Shown: in pieces, positions 32,893 through 46,342 of the stretch
Layout: every line of letters starts with the position of its first letter
Position numbering within the stretch: position 1 is the stretch's first letter
DNA from: Carya illinoinensis
Taxonomy: Eukaryota; Streptophyta; Magnoliopsida; Fagales; Juglandaceae
Length of the DNA stretch: 64,000 nt
Assembly (NCBI RefSeq): GCF_018687715.1
Contig: NC_056765.1
Coordinates: 9,226,501-9,290,500 of the forward strand
Direction: 5' to 3'
The notes under the pieces: model-generated
Seen by the model: the letters and a program-made list of their open reading frames with translations, nothing else
Told to the model about the DNA's origin: nothing
Database searches by the model: none
Position numbers and translations under genes: made by a program

Positions 32893-35344
32893 ATTACCCA
32901 AAAGTAGCCTTAGAGTTTTTAAGCATATATATATTTATATATATATATATATATATTCATAAGATCAAAACTTAAAAAATGACGAAATAGGTGACACTAT
33001 AATTATTCCGAAGCAAAAAGAGATTCATACCTATCATTCTTTCCATTGGTTAATTGTATGTGTTCATTGTCCCTATCCACTAACTTAGTATCATCCATTT
33101 TAGTTTTAGTGAGAGTTGGGACCAAACTTTAACTTGAGTTAATCAAATTGGGAGATGCTTGTGACTTCTCGTTGTGATCTAGATCTCTTTGGTCAGGAAG
33201 TATCAAGCTTAGAGGACTGATCTCTATCTTTAACATTAGACTAATGCTTAAGTTCATAATTTGTATCTCACTAAATTGGCGTTTTATAATTTGTATAATA
33301 AAAAGAAATAATTTATGAAATAGGTTAAATAAATATATATTTTGAAATGGAATCAATCTATTTACAGGCTTAGCTTACCACATTAAGTTACAATTTAGGA
33401 CCATAAATGTGGTAATCCAGTTGATACAAGTTGGTATTTCATGGCTTTGAGGTCAGGAGTTCGAATAAGAATACAAGTTGAAACCACTTGTAATAGTAAA
33501 GCCTAACCTTTGGGCCTTTGGGCTATGGAATGAGTTTTGGACCAACTAAATACTTTGAAAGTATTGTGGTGACAGACTTTTGGCACAATAGCTATATATG
33601 GCTCAAACTGGACATTTTTTAGTAGGGAGGGGCTCCTATGGTCACTGCCAAGGAGGGTTACTACATTGGTCGCCACTGCCTCTCATTTTTTTAAGAAAAA
33701 AAAAACCCTTACAATTTAGGACTATTCACCTGACTCAGATTAGCTCGAAAAATTACCATTCTGACTAAAAAAAAATAAAAATTAGTAAATAACTCCGAAC
33801 CGAACCTATTAACTGAATTTTCAAACCCGAATATAATTTCAAAACATTAGGTTTTTATGCGATTTCCATTTTCCATGCTAATTGACGCCGGCAATCTAGT
33901 GGAATTTTCGATTTTAACTCTACTTTGATTCATGACATATCAATCCACAATTGCTAGATTTTTTGCTTGTAACCTACTTTTGTATTGATTCTGACAACCA
34001 ACAAAAGAATAAGGGTTGATTTAGTTACACATATGAGATAAGAACCGCAAATAGTAATGAAATAATTTATAAATAGTAGTGAAATAGTTTGAATTAAAAT
34101 GTTTTATGAGATTTTAGAAAATGAGAGAGAAAAAGTTGAATAAAAAAATTATGAAGTTAAAAGAGAGTTAGAATATAATTTTTATTTTGGAATTTGAAAA
34201 AATTAATTTATTTTTTATATTTTGTTTGAAAATTTAGAAAAATTATAATGTAATGAAATAGAATAAGATGAGTTGAAAGATTTGTGAAATCAAACCAACG
34301 TAAAAAGAAGTTGTACTTGCCTTGCTACTCCCGTAAAAGCATTAGTAATGATCTAGTCATTGCCAGAATCAAAATTGGACTAAAACTAGAGGTTTTGGCT
34401 AAATCTAAAGCCATTCAAAATAGTAATCCACATTAGACTATCCATTCCAAAATCAAAATAATAATATAATATTATACATTTTAATAATAACTTTTTTTCA
34501 TATTTTTCAAATACATGACTCCAATGTTAATTAATGTTCATATTTTGCAAAATGGAAATTAATTTATCTTACCTAAAACTACTATTGAAAAATTTGAAAT
34601 TGTCTTCACAATCCTATCTAATATATGCACAAAACCATCCAGTGGAATATTTTTTGATAACTTTTTTTTCATATGAAACACAGAATATTAAATAAAACTA
34701 CATTGAACTATAGAGGATAAAGATACACATAATTGGGTAGAAGAATATACAATAAGAAGTCAGGATGATGGTCTATAGACAAAGTCTCGTGAAGACGAGC
34801 CATGGTGGGGACGAAGAAATTAAAAAAAAAAAAAAAATTGGAAATGAACAATGTTGAGCAAAATTTGGAGAAGCTTTTGGAGTTGCTATAGTTCAAAAGT
34901 GGAGCTGAAGGCTTTTGACTAGTTCAATTCAGACCATTTCAATAATAGTTAGGCAAAATTTGGAGATGTATTGGCATTTGGCTGCTAGTGCTCCAAGTAA
35001 AGTAATAATAAAAGGAAGTTGTACTTTTTTTTTAAGAAACTTCTATATTTTCTTCATAAAATCAAACACTACACAGTTTATATTTTTCCAGATTATTAAC
35101 AATGAAGTCTGGGACTTTTTCAATCCACACTCTTTCATCATCTAAACTTAATGCTTTCTTTGCTAACTCATGAGCTACTGTGTTCATGGAAGTGCCTCAT
35201 ATAAGTTTCTCCTCAATACTACCTCTACTGAGTGGCATACCACAAATCTATTTGCTTCTTCTTCACTTTTATTGTCTAATAAGATATTTCATACATCCAA
35301 TCAAGAGCAGAGAAATATATTGGCTAGTTAGGGTCTGTGACCAA
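32893..35344. other. Intergenic DNA
   Basis: AT-rich, no gene seen. A tRNA-derived SINE may lie around 33385-33560 (box-B-like GGAGTTCGAATAAG near 33455). It is too weak to call firmly. Confidence 0.5.
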
Positions 35345-35715
35345 AGATTTAAATACCGTATTGTATCGGCCACTACGGCTGGTATATGCCGTACCGGCCA
35401 CTGGTCCAGTGCAGGTATTATATCTGTTTTATACCGTCTCAAATATCGGCCGATATTTCAGTTTTTACTTTTTTTTTTCAAACTGCAAACTTATTTTTTA
35501 TCCTAAATTCAGACCAGACTATTTATAATTTATATATATGTATTTATGTATAATTTATTTATATATAGACTATTATTTTAGAATATAATTTATATATTTA
35601 TATATATAATTTATTCATATATCAACTATTCCGAAATGGTATACAAAAAGATACTAGTATTGAAATATTTTGTTTCAGTATCTTGATTGGTGTGACCTGC
35701 GACATGGTATTTAAA
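35345..35715 (+). mobile_element. MITE-like element, GTACCGG family, copy 1
   Basis: About 370 bp with blocks such as TATCGGCCGATATTTCAG, then an AT-rich core (ATTTATAATTTATATATATG). The same order of blocks occurs in reverse at 55085-55505. Ends are not precisely defined. Confidence 0.6.
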
Positions 35716-38510
35716 ATTTTATCTACGATAACCTTGATAATTAAAAAAAAAAAATAGTACATGGCGAGGCCAAGACTTGCAATGATGGAAGAATATCGGA
35801 CGACAACCACAAATGGAATGTGGTTGTTAGAGAATGTCAGATAAATATCTAACAACCACGTTTGGGAATCGGGTAATTATCTGAATCGAACTGATTACAA
35901 GTGGAAACCAAACGGAAATTTCCGTTTCCAACCCATTTTGTTTCGGATCAATCATTTTGGCTCGAGTCGAGTTATAGATTTCAGTTGGATCGGCATCACG
36001 GGTTTAACTCTTTATATATATATAATGTATAATGAGTTCACCCTTTCCTTAGTTGAAAGTTTTTAATTATCGTCTTAAGTAGTGTATAATACACCAAACT
36101 TATAAATAACATAACTTTTTTATATGTGAGAAATATTTTTTCAATTATTTGTAAAAAAATGCAATACCTCAAAATATGTTCACAGTATATCCTCAAATTG
36201 AATGCTACGTTTGTGAAGGAAGGAGAGGATGGGTGTGCCAATTGAATGGCATACGTGTGTGAAGGTGGTCGGACCAATTGTTTTTTATCAAAATCACAAT
36301 CATCTTTTCAACAGATAGCATTCTTTCTCTACGACCTCATTTTTTATTTTTTATTTTTTGTTTTGATAGTTTCCTATTTATTTGAATTAATTAACGTGGC
36401 TTTTATCATTCACACGTGGCTATTGGCTATGGGTTTGATAATAGTTGTCGAACAAGACATACATTATCATCTATATATATATATATATATAATTCATTCA
36501 CGTCCGTACGTTTTTGTATGGCCATGAAGTTTTTGTAGATGGGGTTTTATTATTATTATTATTATTGTGTCTACGATCCTCTTGTTTTATGTAAAGAAAA
36601 AATATAGTTGTAAATATAATTATGTATTAATTTATATATTAATATAATGTGATTGATTAAAAAATAAATTTTATTAAAAATAGTATTAATATAAATTTTA
36701 AATATGAATAAATTAATATTAGTATACAAATTAATACGTGACTGTGCTTGTACGTAGCAAAACTCTTATGCAAACTCTCGATTGAATATTGTGTTTTTTT
36801 TTTTCTCGACAATAAAAGACAAAAGTGGAAAGCATTTGAGGCTGATATCATTTTATCTTTTCATAATAACAATAATAATAATAATAATTAATATTAATAA
36901 ACAGATAATTTTAAATATAGTTACAAGATGTGTACGGCATTTTTTCAGAAAAAAGTATTTAAACATTTATTTATATAGATTTTAAATTTATCTATTTTTT
37001 AAAAAAAGAGTACACAAAAACTATACACTTTAAAATTATAAATATTATTTCTCTATTATAACATCTTAAAAAATCTGTTTTAATCCATCAAACTTCATGA
37101 AAATAAGGCAATTATTATTAAGTTAGCAACTCATGATCATGATTTCTTCTTCTTTTTCTACTTTCTTTCTTGTAATTAGGTTTTCATGTTTATATATATA
37201 TTTTGTGTATTTAGGCTATGCCTTTTTATGTGTTTTAAATAATTTTTTTTACCTATAAAAAATGATCATAATATAAAAATAATAAAAAAATATAAGATTT
37301 ATTGCTATAATTACAAGTGTTTTATTATTTAAAAACTTATACGTAAACAGACTATTTACTATTGGAAAGTAAGCCGGGAAGAATATGTTGCGACGGTATT
37401 CACAGAGATGGTGATTGCATTTGCACCATTACATTTACCACATAACAATTTGCTTATTTAAAAAGGACGATGCTACTCACACCGCTCCCGGGATCTACCA
37501 TTAGGCGTAAATATGTTTTTATTTTTATTTTATATATATATTTTTAAATATTTTTTTAAAAAAATAAAAAATTCACAATATTATTAAAATATAATTTCTT
37601 AATCATGAAATATAAAAAAATGGTTAGCGGTAGCTTCCAGCAATAACTGGAAACGGTGTGACTATTATATATTTTCCATTTAAAAAAAACCACAAATATA
37701 TATATATATATATATGTATTTGCTAAATTATAAAAATAGATAAATATGAAGTTTACATAATTTTTTTTAATGATGAATCCCATTTTTTTAAAGGAAAGTA
37801 TGTAAAACTTATATATCTTAAAATTGTATCTAATATTATTCATATAGGATTATGTTACTTTCACAGAGGAAGGCCACTGAAAGAGTTACCGAATAAGCAA
37901 AATATTTTTATCTTTTTTTTTTTGGCTTTCAAACAATTTTTTAAACTTAGTAAATATATTTTAAAAAATGAAAATTATAAACTCATTAAAAAATATTTAT
38001 TTAATTGTTAAAAAAAATTAAAAAAAAAACTACCTTTTATGTGTTGGAGAAGCATTTCCCTACTCATATATATAATTTTTATAGGAAAAAAAACCAAAAG
38101 AAAATAACAGTTCGAATCATTCACGCACCCTTTAAGAGCCAGTCAACTATAAGTGGACCAAATGTAATGATGTTAACATGAAAGGTGAGCCGACGTCGTA
38201 TCCTTCAAACAACACCCTTCCTCGCCGTCGCTTCATTTTTTGTTTTTTTGTTTTTTTTGGGATAAACCTCGTCTTTGCTCGATTGTCTGTGCGTACTTTT
38301 GCTTATTCTTTGTTTGATATGATTAGTTATATTAATATATAACTAATCACATTAATAATTTGGCGTAACCAGATTTGCTACAAAAAGGGGGATCTAAAGC
38401 CTCCAACGGTCAACAGAAGCAGCAGCAGTTAGCAGAACAAGAACCCAGAAGCAGCAGAAAAGGTGAAGTAGAGTTCCGGTGGAGCCTTAACCGTAGCCTA
38501 GACCAGGATA
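35716..38510. other. Intergenic DNA upstream of the cis-prenyltransferase gene
   Basis: Strongly AT-rich, with an MITE-end fragment near 35850-36010 (ACGGAAATTTCCGT and TTCGGATC motifs) and short TA microsatellites. No coding sequence is supported. The last 120 bases, with AGCAGCAGCAG repeats, are likely the leader of the downstream gene. Confidence 0.5.
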
Positions 38511-41474
38511 ATGCTATCCTTGTCGCTTCCTATTCCAGCCAATAACACTCTTATTCCCCTTAGACCCAATTCCTCCCGCTCTCGTCGGGCCGGTGCCGAA
38601 TCACACCCCTTCTCTCCGCTTCCTTATCGTAAACTTCACGGGCCGGTCGAAACAACTACCTTGGCCAAAGTAGCCCTCCGAGAAAATGTCAGAGACGAGG
38701 GAAGAGAAGGAAACTCCATATCCGGTGACTCACCGGAGGCAGAGCCTTTACCGGAGGGTTTCCGGGAAGACATGATGCCGAAGCATGTGGCGGTTATCAT
38801 GGACGGAAATGCGAGGTGGGCCAAGTTGAGGAGTTTACCGGCCTCGGCGGGACACGAGGCTGGTTCACGGTCCCTGCGGGAGCTCGTTGAACTCTGTGCC
38901 CACTGGGGGATCCGGGTTCTCACCGTTTTTGCCTTTTCTTACGACAATTGGATTCGGCCCAAGGTCCGTTTGCCTGTGTTTTCTTGGCGATGTTATGAGC
39001 AATTATCTTGATTACGAACGTGGATAGAGCTGATTTTAGCTCTCAATAAGCTTAGGAATACTATTCCGACTGAAGTTTTGTTGGTAGTATGAGCTTGGGA
39101 CTTTTTCCTAGTGCTTTTGTTGCCTTTGAACGTATGAATGGATGGTAGTGATTTTTAGAGTACAAGTTTTAGCAGCGTTTTTATGCGTTTTCATTTTGGT
39201 GAGAATGTACACGTGGAACTTTTTTTAATGGCTGCTTTGCTTATAATGCAGGTAGAGGTTGATTTCTTGATGACGTTGTTCGAAAGAGAGATCAAGTCAC
39301 AACTTCAAAATTTTGTGAGGTAATTGTTACCAACTCTCTCTCTCTCTCTCACACACACACCAGGGAAATTCTCATTTGAGAAATGTTTTAGCCATGACTG
39401 ATATGTTAGATTGTAAAACTATTTTTATTATAAAGTAGATCCTAACATATTATATAAAGTCATGTCCGTTTACTTTTGTAGGATTTTTTTGTGGTTGTAG
39501 CGCTTCTCTTTCCATTTTATTATTTTCTCACTCATTAATTTTGTGTTGCATATTCTTTGCAAAGTTTAGGGGTGATTTCCAAGTGGTAGGTATAGGTTAA
39601 GTGATCCATGTGGAGCATGAGTAGCGAAAAAGGAATAGATTTTTGGTGTTGAGTTATTCTTCTGTCATCACCGGAGAGCTGTGATGGGGGTAATATGTAA
39701 TTTCTGTATTCATTAACAAGTTAGTGTTATGATTAACCTTTTCAATCTAAGAACTTAAGTCAGAGATTATCATATCCCAGTTTGTTGGCCACTTGATGTT
39801 TATTCGAATCCAATAAACATCAAGGATGTGATTAGGGTTTGGAGGAACTGCAGAGACAAGAGAATCCTTGTGTTAACGTAAGTGCTTCTGTAAGATGTTA
39901 GAATCATGACGGATATGGAATTAGCCAACAGCGAGAGGTTGTAGATTTTATGCTTATAGCTTGTATCATATAAAACACGATATTTTTACTTGATATCTTA
40001 TGTGTTATGTTAGAGCTCATGTGCATGATTATATGGGGTACAAAGATATGCTACTTTTACTTAATTATGTAAGAGAGGCGTTGATGAAGTTGATTTAACC
40101 AAAGCTTTCCTTTACATAAGAAGGAAAAGGCTTACGCAGAACCTATGTTTCTGCCATATCCCAAAACTCATATCCCAGTTACATATGTGTAGTGGAAGAC
40201 TACAGAATGAGCTATGTTTCTGCCATTTCTTCTCCATTATGGATGCACATACCCTTTTTGCTTTCTGGCTGTGATGTTTTTAAGTTATTCTTGAAAGACC
40301 TCTTACTCACAATGCTTGTGTGATGCCTTTTCCATCATAGCCCATCAGGTTTGAATTACCCTGCCCCCAGCAGGTAACTTGGTTGCACGGTGGTTCCTTT
40401 TTTCAAGGGGTTCAAAAAATAGAGATGGGATGGCCCCACTTTCCAATTTGTTATTATTTCTCCCCATTCATAGAGTTCTCTAGCATTGTCAAACAATTGG
40501 TGTAACTCTTCTGAGTTAGATACAAGCATAAGATAAGAAAATCAGCTACGTTTTTTAACTTATTTTTCTGAGAAAATGAAACAATGGATCTGATTTGGGT
40601 TAATTAGCAAAGTATCTTATAGAAAAGAGCTGTAGTAAAAGTGGGAAAAAATTGAACCCATTTGAGTGCAAGACTTCCTGATTTACATCTGTAGTTCTTC
40701 GAGTTTCATTCCTCAATCAATTCTGATATCTTATAAATAGGATGAATGCTACTTGATTCATCAATTCTCCTTCAGCGAGTAGTTTGTGATTGTCAGCTGA
40801 TCGTGTGACATTATTAGTGATGAGCTACGATTATATGTTCCTTATTAATCTATCTTTGTAAGTTCCTTATAGATTTATCATGGGAAAGGGGTTCTGGGTA
40901 ATCTCCTTTAGAAGCATGAAACTTTGCATATTCCATATTAGCAAGTAAAGCAACCACATGGGATTGTTGGTGTTGGTCCTTTTGGATTCAATATTGAGAT
41001 AATTGGTTTATCTACTTTTGCTTTTACAGGGAAGGCATTAGAATAAGTGTGATTGGTGATTCATCCAAGCTTCCAAAGTCTCTACAGAAATTGATAAGTG
41101 ATGCAGAGGAGACCACAAAAGACAATTCTAGACTCCAACTCATTGTGGCAGTTAGCTACAGTGGGAAATATGACATCGTGCAAGCATGCAAAAGTATTGC
41201 TAGCAAAGTTAAAGATGGTGTTATTCAACTGGAGGACGTCGGTGAAGGTCTAATTGAACAGGAATTAGAAACAAACTGTACTGAATTTCCCTACCCTGAT
41301 CTGCTAATTCGAACCAGTGGCGAACAAAGAGTCAGTAACTTCTTGTTGTGGCAGCTGGCCTACACCGAATTTTTCTTTGCGGAAGCACTCTGGCCTGATT
41401 TTGGGAAAGCTGAGTTTGTAGAGGCCCTAGAATCATTTCAGCAAAGACAGAGACGCTATGGTGCGCGCCGTTAG
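38511..41474 (+). CDS. Plastid-type cis-prenyltransferase (dehydrodolichyl/undecaprenyl diphosphate synthase family)
   Basis: Three exons, 38511-38963, 39252-39319 and 41030-41474, join in frame to 321 residues. The enzyme adds isopentenyl diphosphate in cis to an allylic diphosphate, making medium- or long-chain polyprenyl diphosphates. The first 85 residues are Ser/Arg-rich and variable, as in a chloroplast transit peptide. The conserved core starts [14 protein letters not shown] (91-104; Asp98 is the catalytic metal-binding residue), followed by [40 protein letters not shown] (264 onward; RTSGEQR is the diphosphate-binding signature) and LWPDFG. All family signatures are present and no break is seen. 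It most resembles the plant plastid group including Arabidopsis At5g58770-At5g58784 (from memory). Intron 2 is long (1.7 kb). The start was chosen as the first ATG giving a plausible transit peptide. Confidence 0.93.
39334..39361 (+). repeat. (CT)n(CA)n microsatellite in intron 2
   Basis: A short CT then CA dinucleotide tract just after exon 2 of the cis-prenyltransferase gene. Confidence 0.8.
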
Positions 41475-42182
41475 TAGGCAGTTGCCAGTTCCAAATGCAT
41501 TGCATCCAATCCAGAAAGCTCTTACCAAGAGATAAACTTCTGTTCAGATTATTCCATGACTGGGCATTAATTCTACGAATCAATACTAGCTAGTTCAACA
41601 GCCACCTAAACCAAATCAAGGTGCTGGATTTACATAAAATAAACAAGCATGTATCACTCTTCTGCTTGGAATGATATATCTCTTAATGCCTAGACAAGGG
41701 ATGATCTCTTTGGTAAGAAACCCGGGATAATTTTCCATGATAGTAATCAGTATCACTTGAGAAGCATTGTTGTCCACGTGCTCATTTCACAGGGAAACAA
41801 TGCTTTTACCCTCCTGTCGTAATCCCCAATCAACAGGACCATTTGTAATTGAATTTTCATGTTACAGAGATCTTTCCTCCTGGGTTAGTTATTTTCTGCA
41901 GGAGCATGAAGTACCCACAAAAGCAGGGCTAATATTAGTCAAATATTTGCCTAATATTACATCAAAAACAGCTGCATTGGATTAGGCAATCTAAGATGGA
42001 ATTGGGTTTGAGTTACAGTATGTAGCACCCGGGGGTCATATTTGGTGAGTTACCGTAGCTTGACCAAATAAGTATTTTACAGTTTTGTCTTCATTCCAAC
42101 TAACCCTCTCTCTCTCTTCTGAGCCTCGGCTTTCCTTCGCTTTTCTCTCTTGGATGGACTTTGTCTTTGTACCAGTAATTTT
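41475..42182 (+). other. 3' side of the cis-prenyltransferase gene and repeat copy 1
   Basis: The first part likely holds the 3' untranslated region. From about 41930 the sequence matches 47817-48240 in direct orientation (GCCTAATAT..., AATTGGGTTTGAGTTACAGTA versus ATTGGCTTTGAGCCATAGTA, GTCATATTTGG). It is one copy of a dispersed repeat into which the copia element inserted. Confidence 0.6.
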
Positions 42183-42526
42183 TGTTAAAAACCACCCTAA
42201 GTGTGAAACTAATCCACTTGCTCGACACCATCTCACACAACACCGTTTTCTATTTTGTTATATTAGGCACCACCCAAATCTCTGTAGCAAATTGCTGCAC
42301 CGAATTCTTTTAGTCCAAAATCGTAGGTGCACTCTCCTATAAAAGGGAGAGCTTAGTTGTATAGAAGATAGTGTGGGAAAAACAGAGAGAGAGAGGACAT
42401 GAGAGAGAATTTGTAGAGTTTTGTAATATCGTACAAATTCAGTAAAAGAGATTCCAGTGGACGTAGGCAATTTGCTGAACCACTTAAATATCATCTTGTG
42501 TGATTTTGGACAGGCCAGAGGCGCAA
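42183..42526 (+). repeat. Left LTR of the copia element
   Basis: TGTTAAAAACC to GGCGCAA, with TATAAAAGG near 42340 as a likely TATA box. It is nearly identical to 46686-47033. Confidence 0.9.
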
Positions 42527-42539
42527 TTGGTATCAGAGC
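42527..42539 (+). promoter_or_regulatory. Primer binding site of the copia element
   Basis: TTGGTATCAGAGC, the initiator tRNA-Met site, directly after the left LTR. Confidence 0.85.
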
Positions 42540-43119
42540 TCTAGTTTGCGCTATTTAGAAATCAAGTTGATCGAACTCAACTTTTGATAACTCCAGGTTG
42601 TTCCTCACGTCGAAACGAATCTGTTGCAGTAAACGAAATCGAAAACCAAGGTTGGATGAGCTTACACGCGCCCCAAGAAGCCGGAGAGTGAGTCCACGCG
42701 CCTCACTAGCAGCTGGAGGTTGAAGACGACTGATCCATGCGCTCCCACGCGTAGACACGCTCTCCCACGCGCCAGGAGGTGGAAGATGCATGACTTCCAC
42801 GTGCTACACACGCTTTCACGCCCCCAAAAAAAGGAAGACGCGTGAAATACATGCGCTCACATGCCTCCATGCACCTAGAAGGTATCTGCGCATGTCATCC
42901 ATGCGCCCACGCTCTCCCAGTCGCACTGCTGACGCGTGTGCATCTCACGCGCCAGACGATCAGGACCGTTTGTTTTCCAGATCCATTTTGGGCTTGATCT
43001 AAGCCATTTGGAGTCCGATTTTAACGATTAAATAGTACTTTCTAACTATTTGGATCATTCCAGACTCATCCGTATCGTTAGAATTTTGTAATTTTTTTGT
43101 CTAAATTTTCTAGATTCAA
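42540..43119 (+). other. Copia 5' leader
   Basis: About 580 bases between primer site and gag. The middle (42660-42960) is rich in ACGCGCC/CACGCG-type short repeats. No ORF of interest. Confidence 0.6.
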
Positions 43120-43980
43120 ATGGAAAGATCTGGAAGAGATAAGAGTTCTGAAAATGCCAGTAGCTCCGGGCGTCGGTCTACTATGTCAAATGCCAAGTTT
43201 GAAATTGAGAAGTTCGATGGAACCAGCAACTTCGTCATGTGGCAATGTGAAGTCATTGACGTTTTGATCCAACAAGAGTTGGATATTGCGTTGGACGAAA
43301 GATCAGATGATATGACTGAAAAGGATTGGAGGAAGCTTAATACCCAAGCTTGTAGTACAATCCAGTTATGCCTTACCAAAGAATAGAAGTATTTTGTTAT
43401 GAGAGAGACAAATGCTAGGGAACTTTAGTAGAAATTGGAGGATAAGTTCATGAAGAAGAGCATTGAGAGCCGTTTGCACTTGAAGAAAAAACTCTTCAGA
43501 TTCCAATTTCGTGAAGGTATTTGTATGTCTGAACATCTGAATAGTTATAATCAAATTTTTGCTGATTTATTAAACTTGAATATTGAAATCCAAGATGAAG
43601 ATAAAACTTTACTTTTGTTAAATTCCTTACCTGATATATATATGAGCATTTAATTACTACTCTACTGTATAGGAATAAAAAGATCAATTTTGATGATGTA
43701 TCTAGTTCTTTAATTAGCAATGAGTACAACAGAAAAGATAAGCATGTACAACTAAATACATCAAGTGAAGTTTTAACAGCAAGAGGGAGACCACCGTCAA
43801 GGTATCCTAAAAAGAAGAAATGTTTTCAATCGAAAACCCGAGCCACATCATGTGGTTCATCAATCGGAAGAAAACTCGCCAGAGACAAGTGTTCATTTTG
43901 TCGCAACAAATGACACTGGAAGAAGAATTGTCCCAAGCTGAAGGGACAACAACAGAATCAACCCACCACAGCCAATGTCG
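43120..43980 (+). pseudogene. Copia gag pseudogene
   Basis: Starts MERSGRDKSSENASSS. KFEIEKFDGTSNFVMWQ is the usual start of Tnt1-type gag (UBN2-like domain). It continues through SRLHLKKKLFRFQF and LLLLNSLPDIYMS to a broken zinc knuckle near 43890 (CSFCRNK, stop, HWKKNCPKLKG). There are stops at 43384, near 43426, near 43651 and in the knuckle. Confidence 0.85.
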
Positions 43981-46342
43981 TGGACATAGATGATGATTCA
44001 GATTTTGTCTTGACAAGTTCATCATCCATTTGTCATTCCGATAAATGGATTATGGATTCTGGATGTATCTATCACATGTGTCCCAATCGGGACTGGTTTA
44101 CTGACTTCACGAAGATTGAGGGTGGAGCAGTACTTATGGGCAATGATAGTGCCTGTAAGACTCAGGGAATAGGTAGCATTCTGTTAAAGCTGCATGATGG
44201 CAGCGTCAAGACTCTGACAGAAGTTCGGTACGTTCTGGACTTGGGAAGAATCTCATCTCACTGGGATCTCTGGATTTAAAGGGATTCAGAATCACCATTG
44301 AAGACGGAACTCTCAAAGTACTAATGAGAGTTCAGGTGGCTATGAAAGGTTTGAGGCAAGGAAACTTGTACTTCTTGCAAGGAAGTACTGTTGAAGGAAA
44401 AACTTCCACATGTTGTGAGAAACTAGATAAGACTGATGTCGACACCACCAATCTTTGGCATACGGGTATGGGACACGCTGGAGAAAAAGTTTTGCAAACA
44501 CTGGTGAAGCAAGGCTTACTCAAAAGTGCAAAGACTGGTAAACTGTCTTTCTGTGAGCACTGTGCATTGGGGAAGCAGAGGTAGATCAAGTTTGGAACCG
44601 CTGTACATAATACACAGGGGATACTTGACTATGTACACTCCGATGTTTGGGGACCTACCTAAAATACATCTTTGGGAGGTAAGCATTGGTTTGTAACTTT
44701 TGTAGATAATTATTCTCATCATGTGTGGGTGTATACGATGAAAAATAAAGATAAAGTGCTAAAAATCTTCCTTGATTGGAAGAAAATGATTGAGACTCAG
44801 ACTAGTAGAAAGATTAAGCGGCTTAGATCTGATAATGGAGGTGAGCATACTTCAGACCCATTTATGAAAGTATGCCGGAGAGAGAGAATTGTCAGACACT
44901 TCACAGTACGAGGTACACCGTAGCAGAACGATGTGACAAAACGGATAAATCATACTTTACTAGAGAAAGTGCGATGTATGTTATTGGATGCTGGATTCAG
45001 TAAACAATTTTGGGCTGAAGTTGTGATATATGTTTGCCACCTCATCAACCGACTACCCGCAGCTGCCAATGACGGGAAGACATCCACTGAAATGTGGAGA
45101 GGTACACATACTACTGATTATAACTCTTTACACGTTTTCGGATGTCCTGCTTACTATCATGCTAAAGAAAGTAAGTTTGATCATAGAGTCAAGAAAACAA
45201 AATTCTTAGGCTTTAGTACTGGTGTAAAAGGGTATAAACTCTGGTGCATAGAGTCCAAAAAGGTAATTATCAGTAAAGATGTTACATTCAACAAATCTGA
45301 GATGTTTAAGTCACATAAGCATAAAGATTCTAATGAAGGTAGCAATGATGGCGAAACATTAGATGATTCGTAGAATGTGAAATTTATTACTTCAAAGAAT
45401 TCGGGAAAGCATGGACAAGATAAGATTGATAGTCCAGTCACTCTATGGCTTGAAGCAGTCACTTCGGCAATGGTATAAGCAGTTTGACCGCTTTATGATG
45501 GATCTGAAATACACTCGTTGCCAATACGACCACTGTGTGTATTTCAGAAAACTTGCAAATATATCTTTCATTTATTTGCTTTTATATGTAAATGATATGT
45601 TAATTGCATGTAAAAGCAAGGAGGAGATAAATTGCTTAAAAACTCAGTTAAGTCATGAGTTTGAAATGAAAGATCTAAGAGAAGTACGAAAAATACTAGG
45701 GATGGAGATCAGCAGAGATAGGGTGAAAGGTATAGTTCACCTTACTTAGAAGTAGTATCTGAAAAGAATACTGAAACGCTTCAACATCAACTCGAAGACG
45801 AAGCCGGTGAGTACTCCTATGGCCCCATATTTCAAGCTCAGTCATTGTAGTCTCCTAAAGATAATGAAGAGTGGAACTATATGAGAAATGTCCCATATGC
45901 AAGTATTGTTGGAAGCTTAATGCATGCCATGGTGTGTATACGACTTGATATCTCCCAGGCCGTTAGCTTAGTTAGTCGCTATATGCATAATCTTGGAAAG
46001 GCTTATTGGCATGCAGCTAAGTGGATTCTACGGTATATTTTAGGGACCATAGATATTGATTTAAAGTTCGAGAAAAGTGAAGATATTCTAGTAATTGGAT
46101 ATGTTGACTCAGACTATGCAGGTGATATTGACAAATGCCGATCGACAACTGGATATGTGTTCACTATGGCTGGAGGACTAGTTAGTTGGCGATTAACTTT
46201 GCAGTCGACAATTGCACTATCATCCACTGAGGCTGAATATATGGCTGTAACAGAAGCAGTGAAAGAAGCTATTTGGTTCCAGGGATTGGTAACAAATTTG
46301 GGCTTTAAGCAGCAAGATGTTACCGTTTGCTGTGACAGTTAA
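43981..46342 (+). pseudogene. Copia pol pseudogene (PR-IN-RT-RH) with RT deletion
   Basis: Protease remnant: WIMDSGCIYHMCPNRDWF. Integrase: WHTGMGHAGEKVLQTL, CEHCALGKQ, FVDNYSHHVWVY, RSDNGGEH and FGCPAYYHAK, broken by stops at 44582, 44658 and 44921. After the integrase tail (ending 45373) the reading jumps within about 50 bases to LIVQSLYGLKQSLRQWYKQF. The N-terminal half of reverse transcriptase is therefore missing. The active-site motif reads YVND instead of YVDD (45591-45593). RNase H is recognisable (GYVDSDYAGDIDKCRSTTG, STEAEYMAVTEAVKEA) up to a stop at 46340. Confidence 0.9.
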
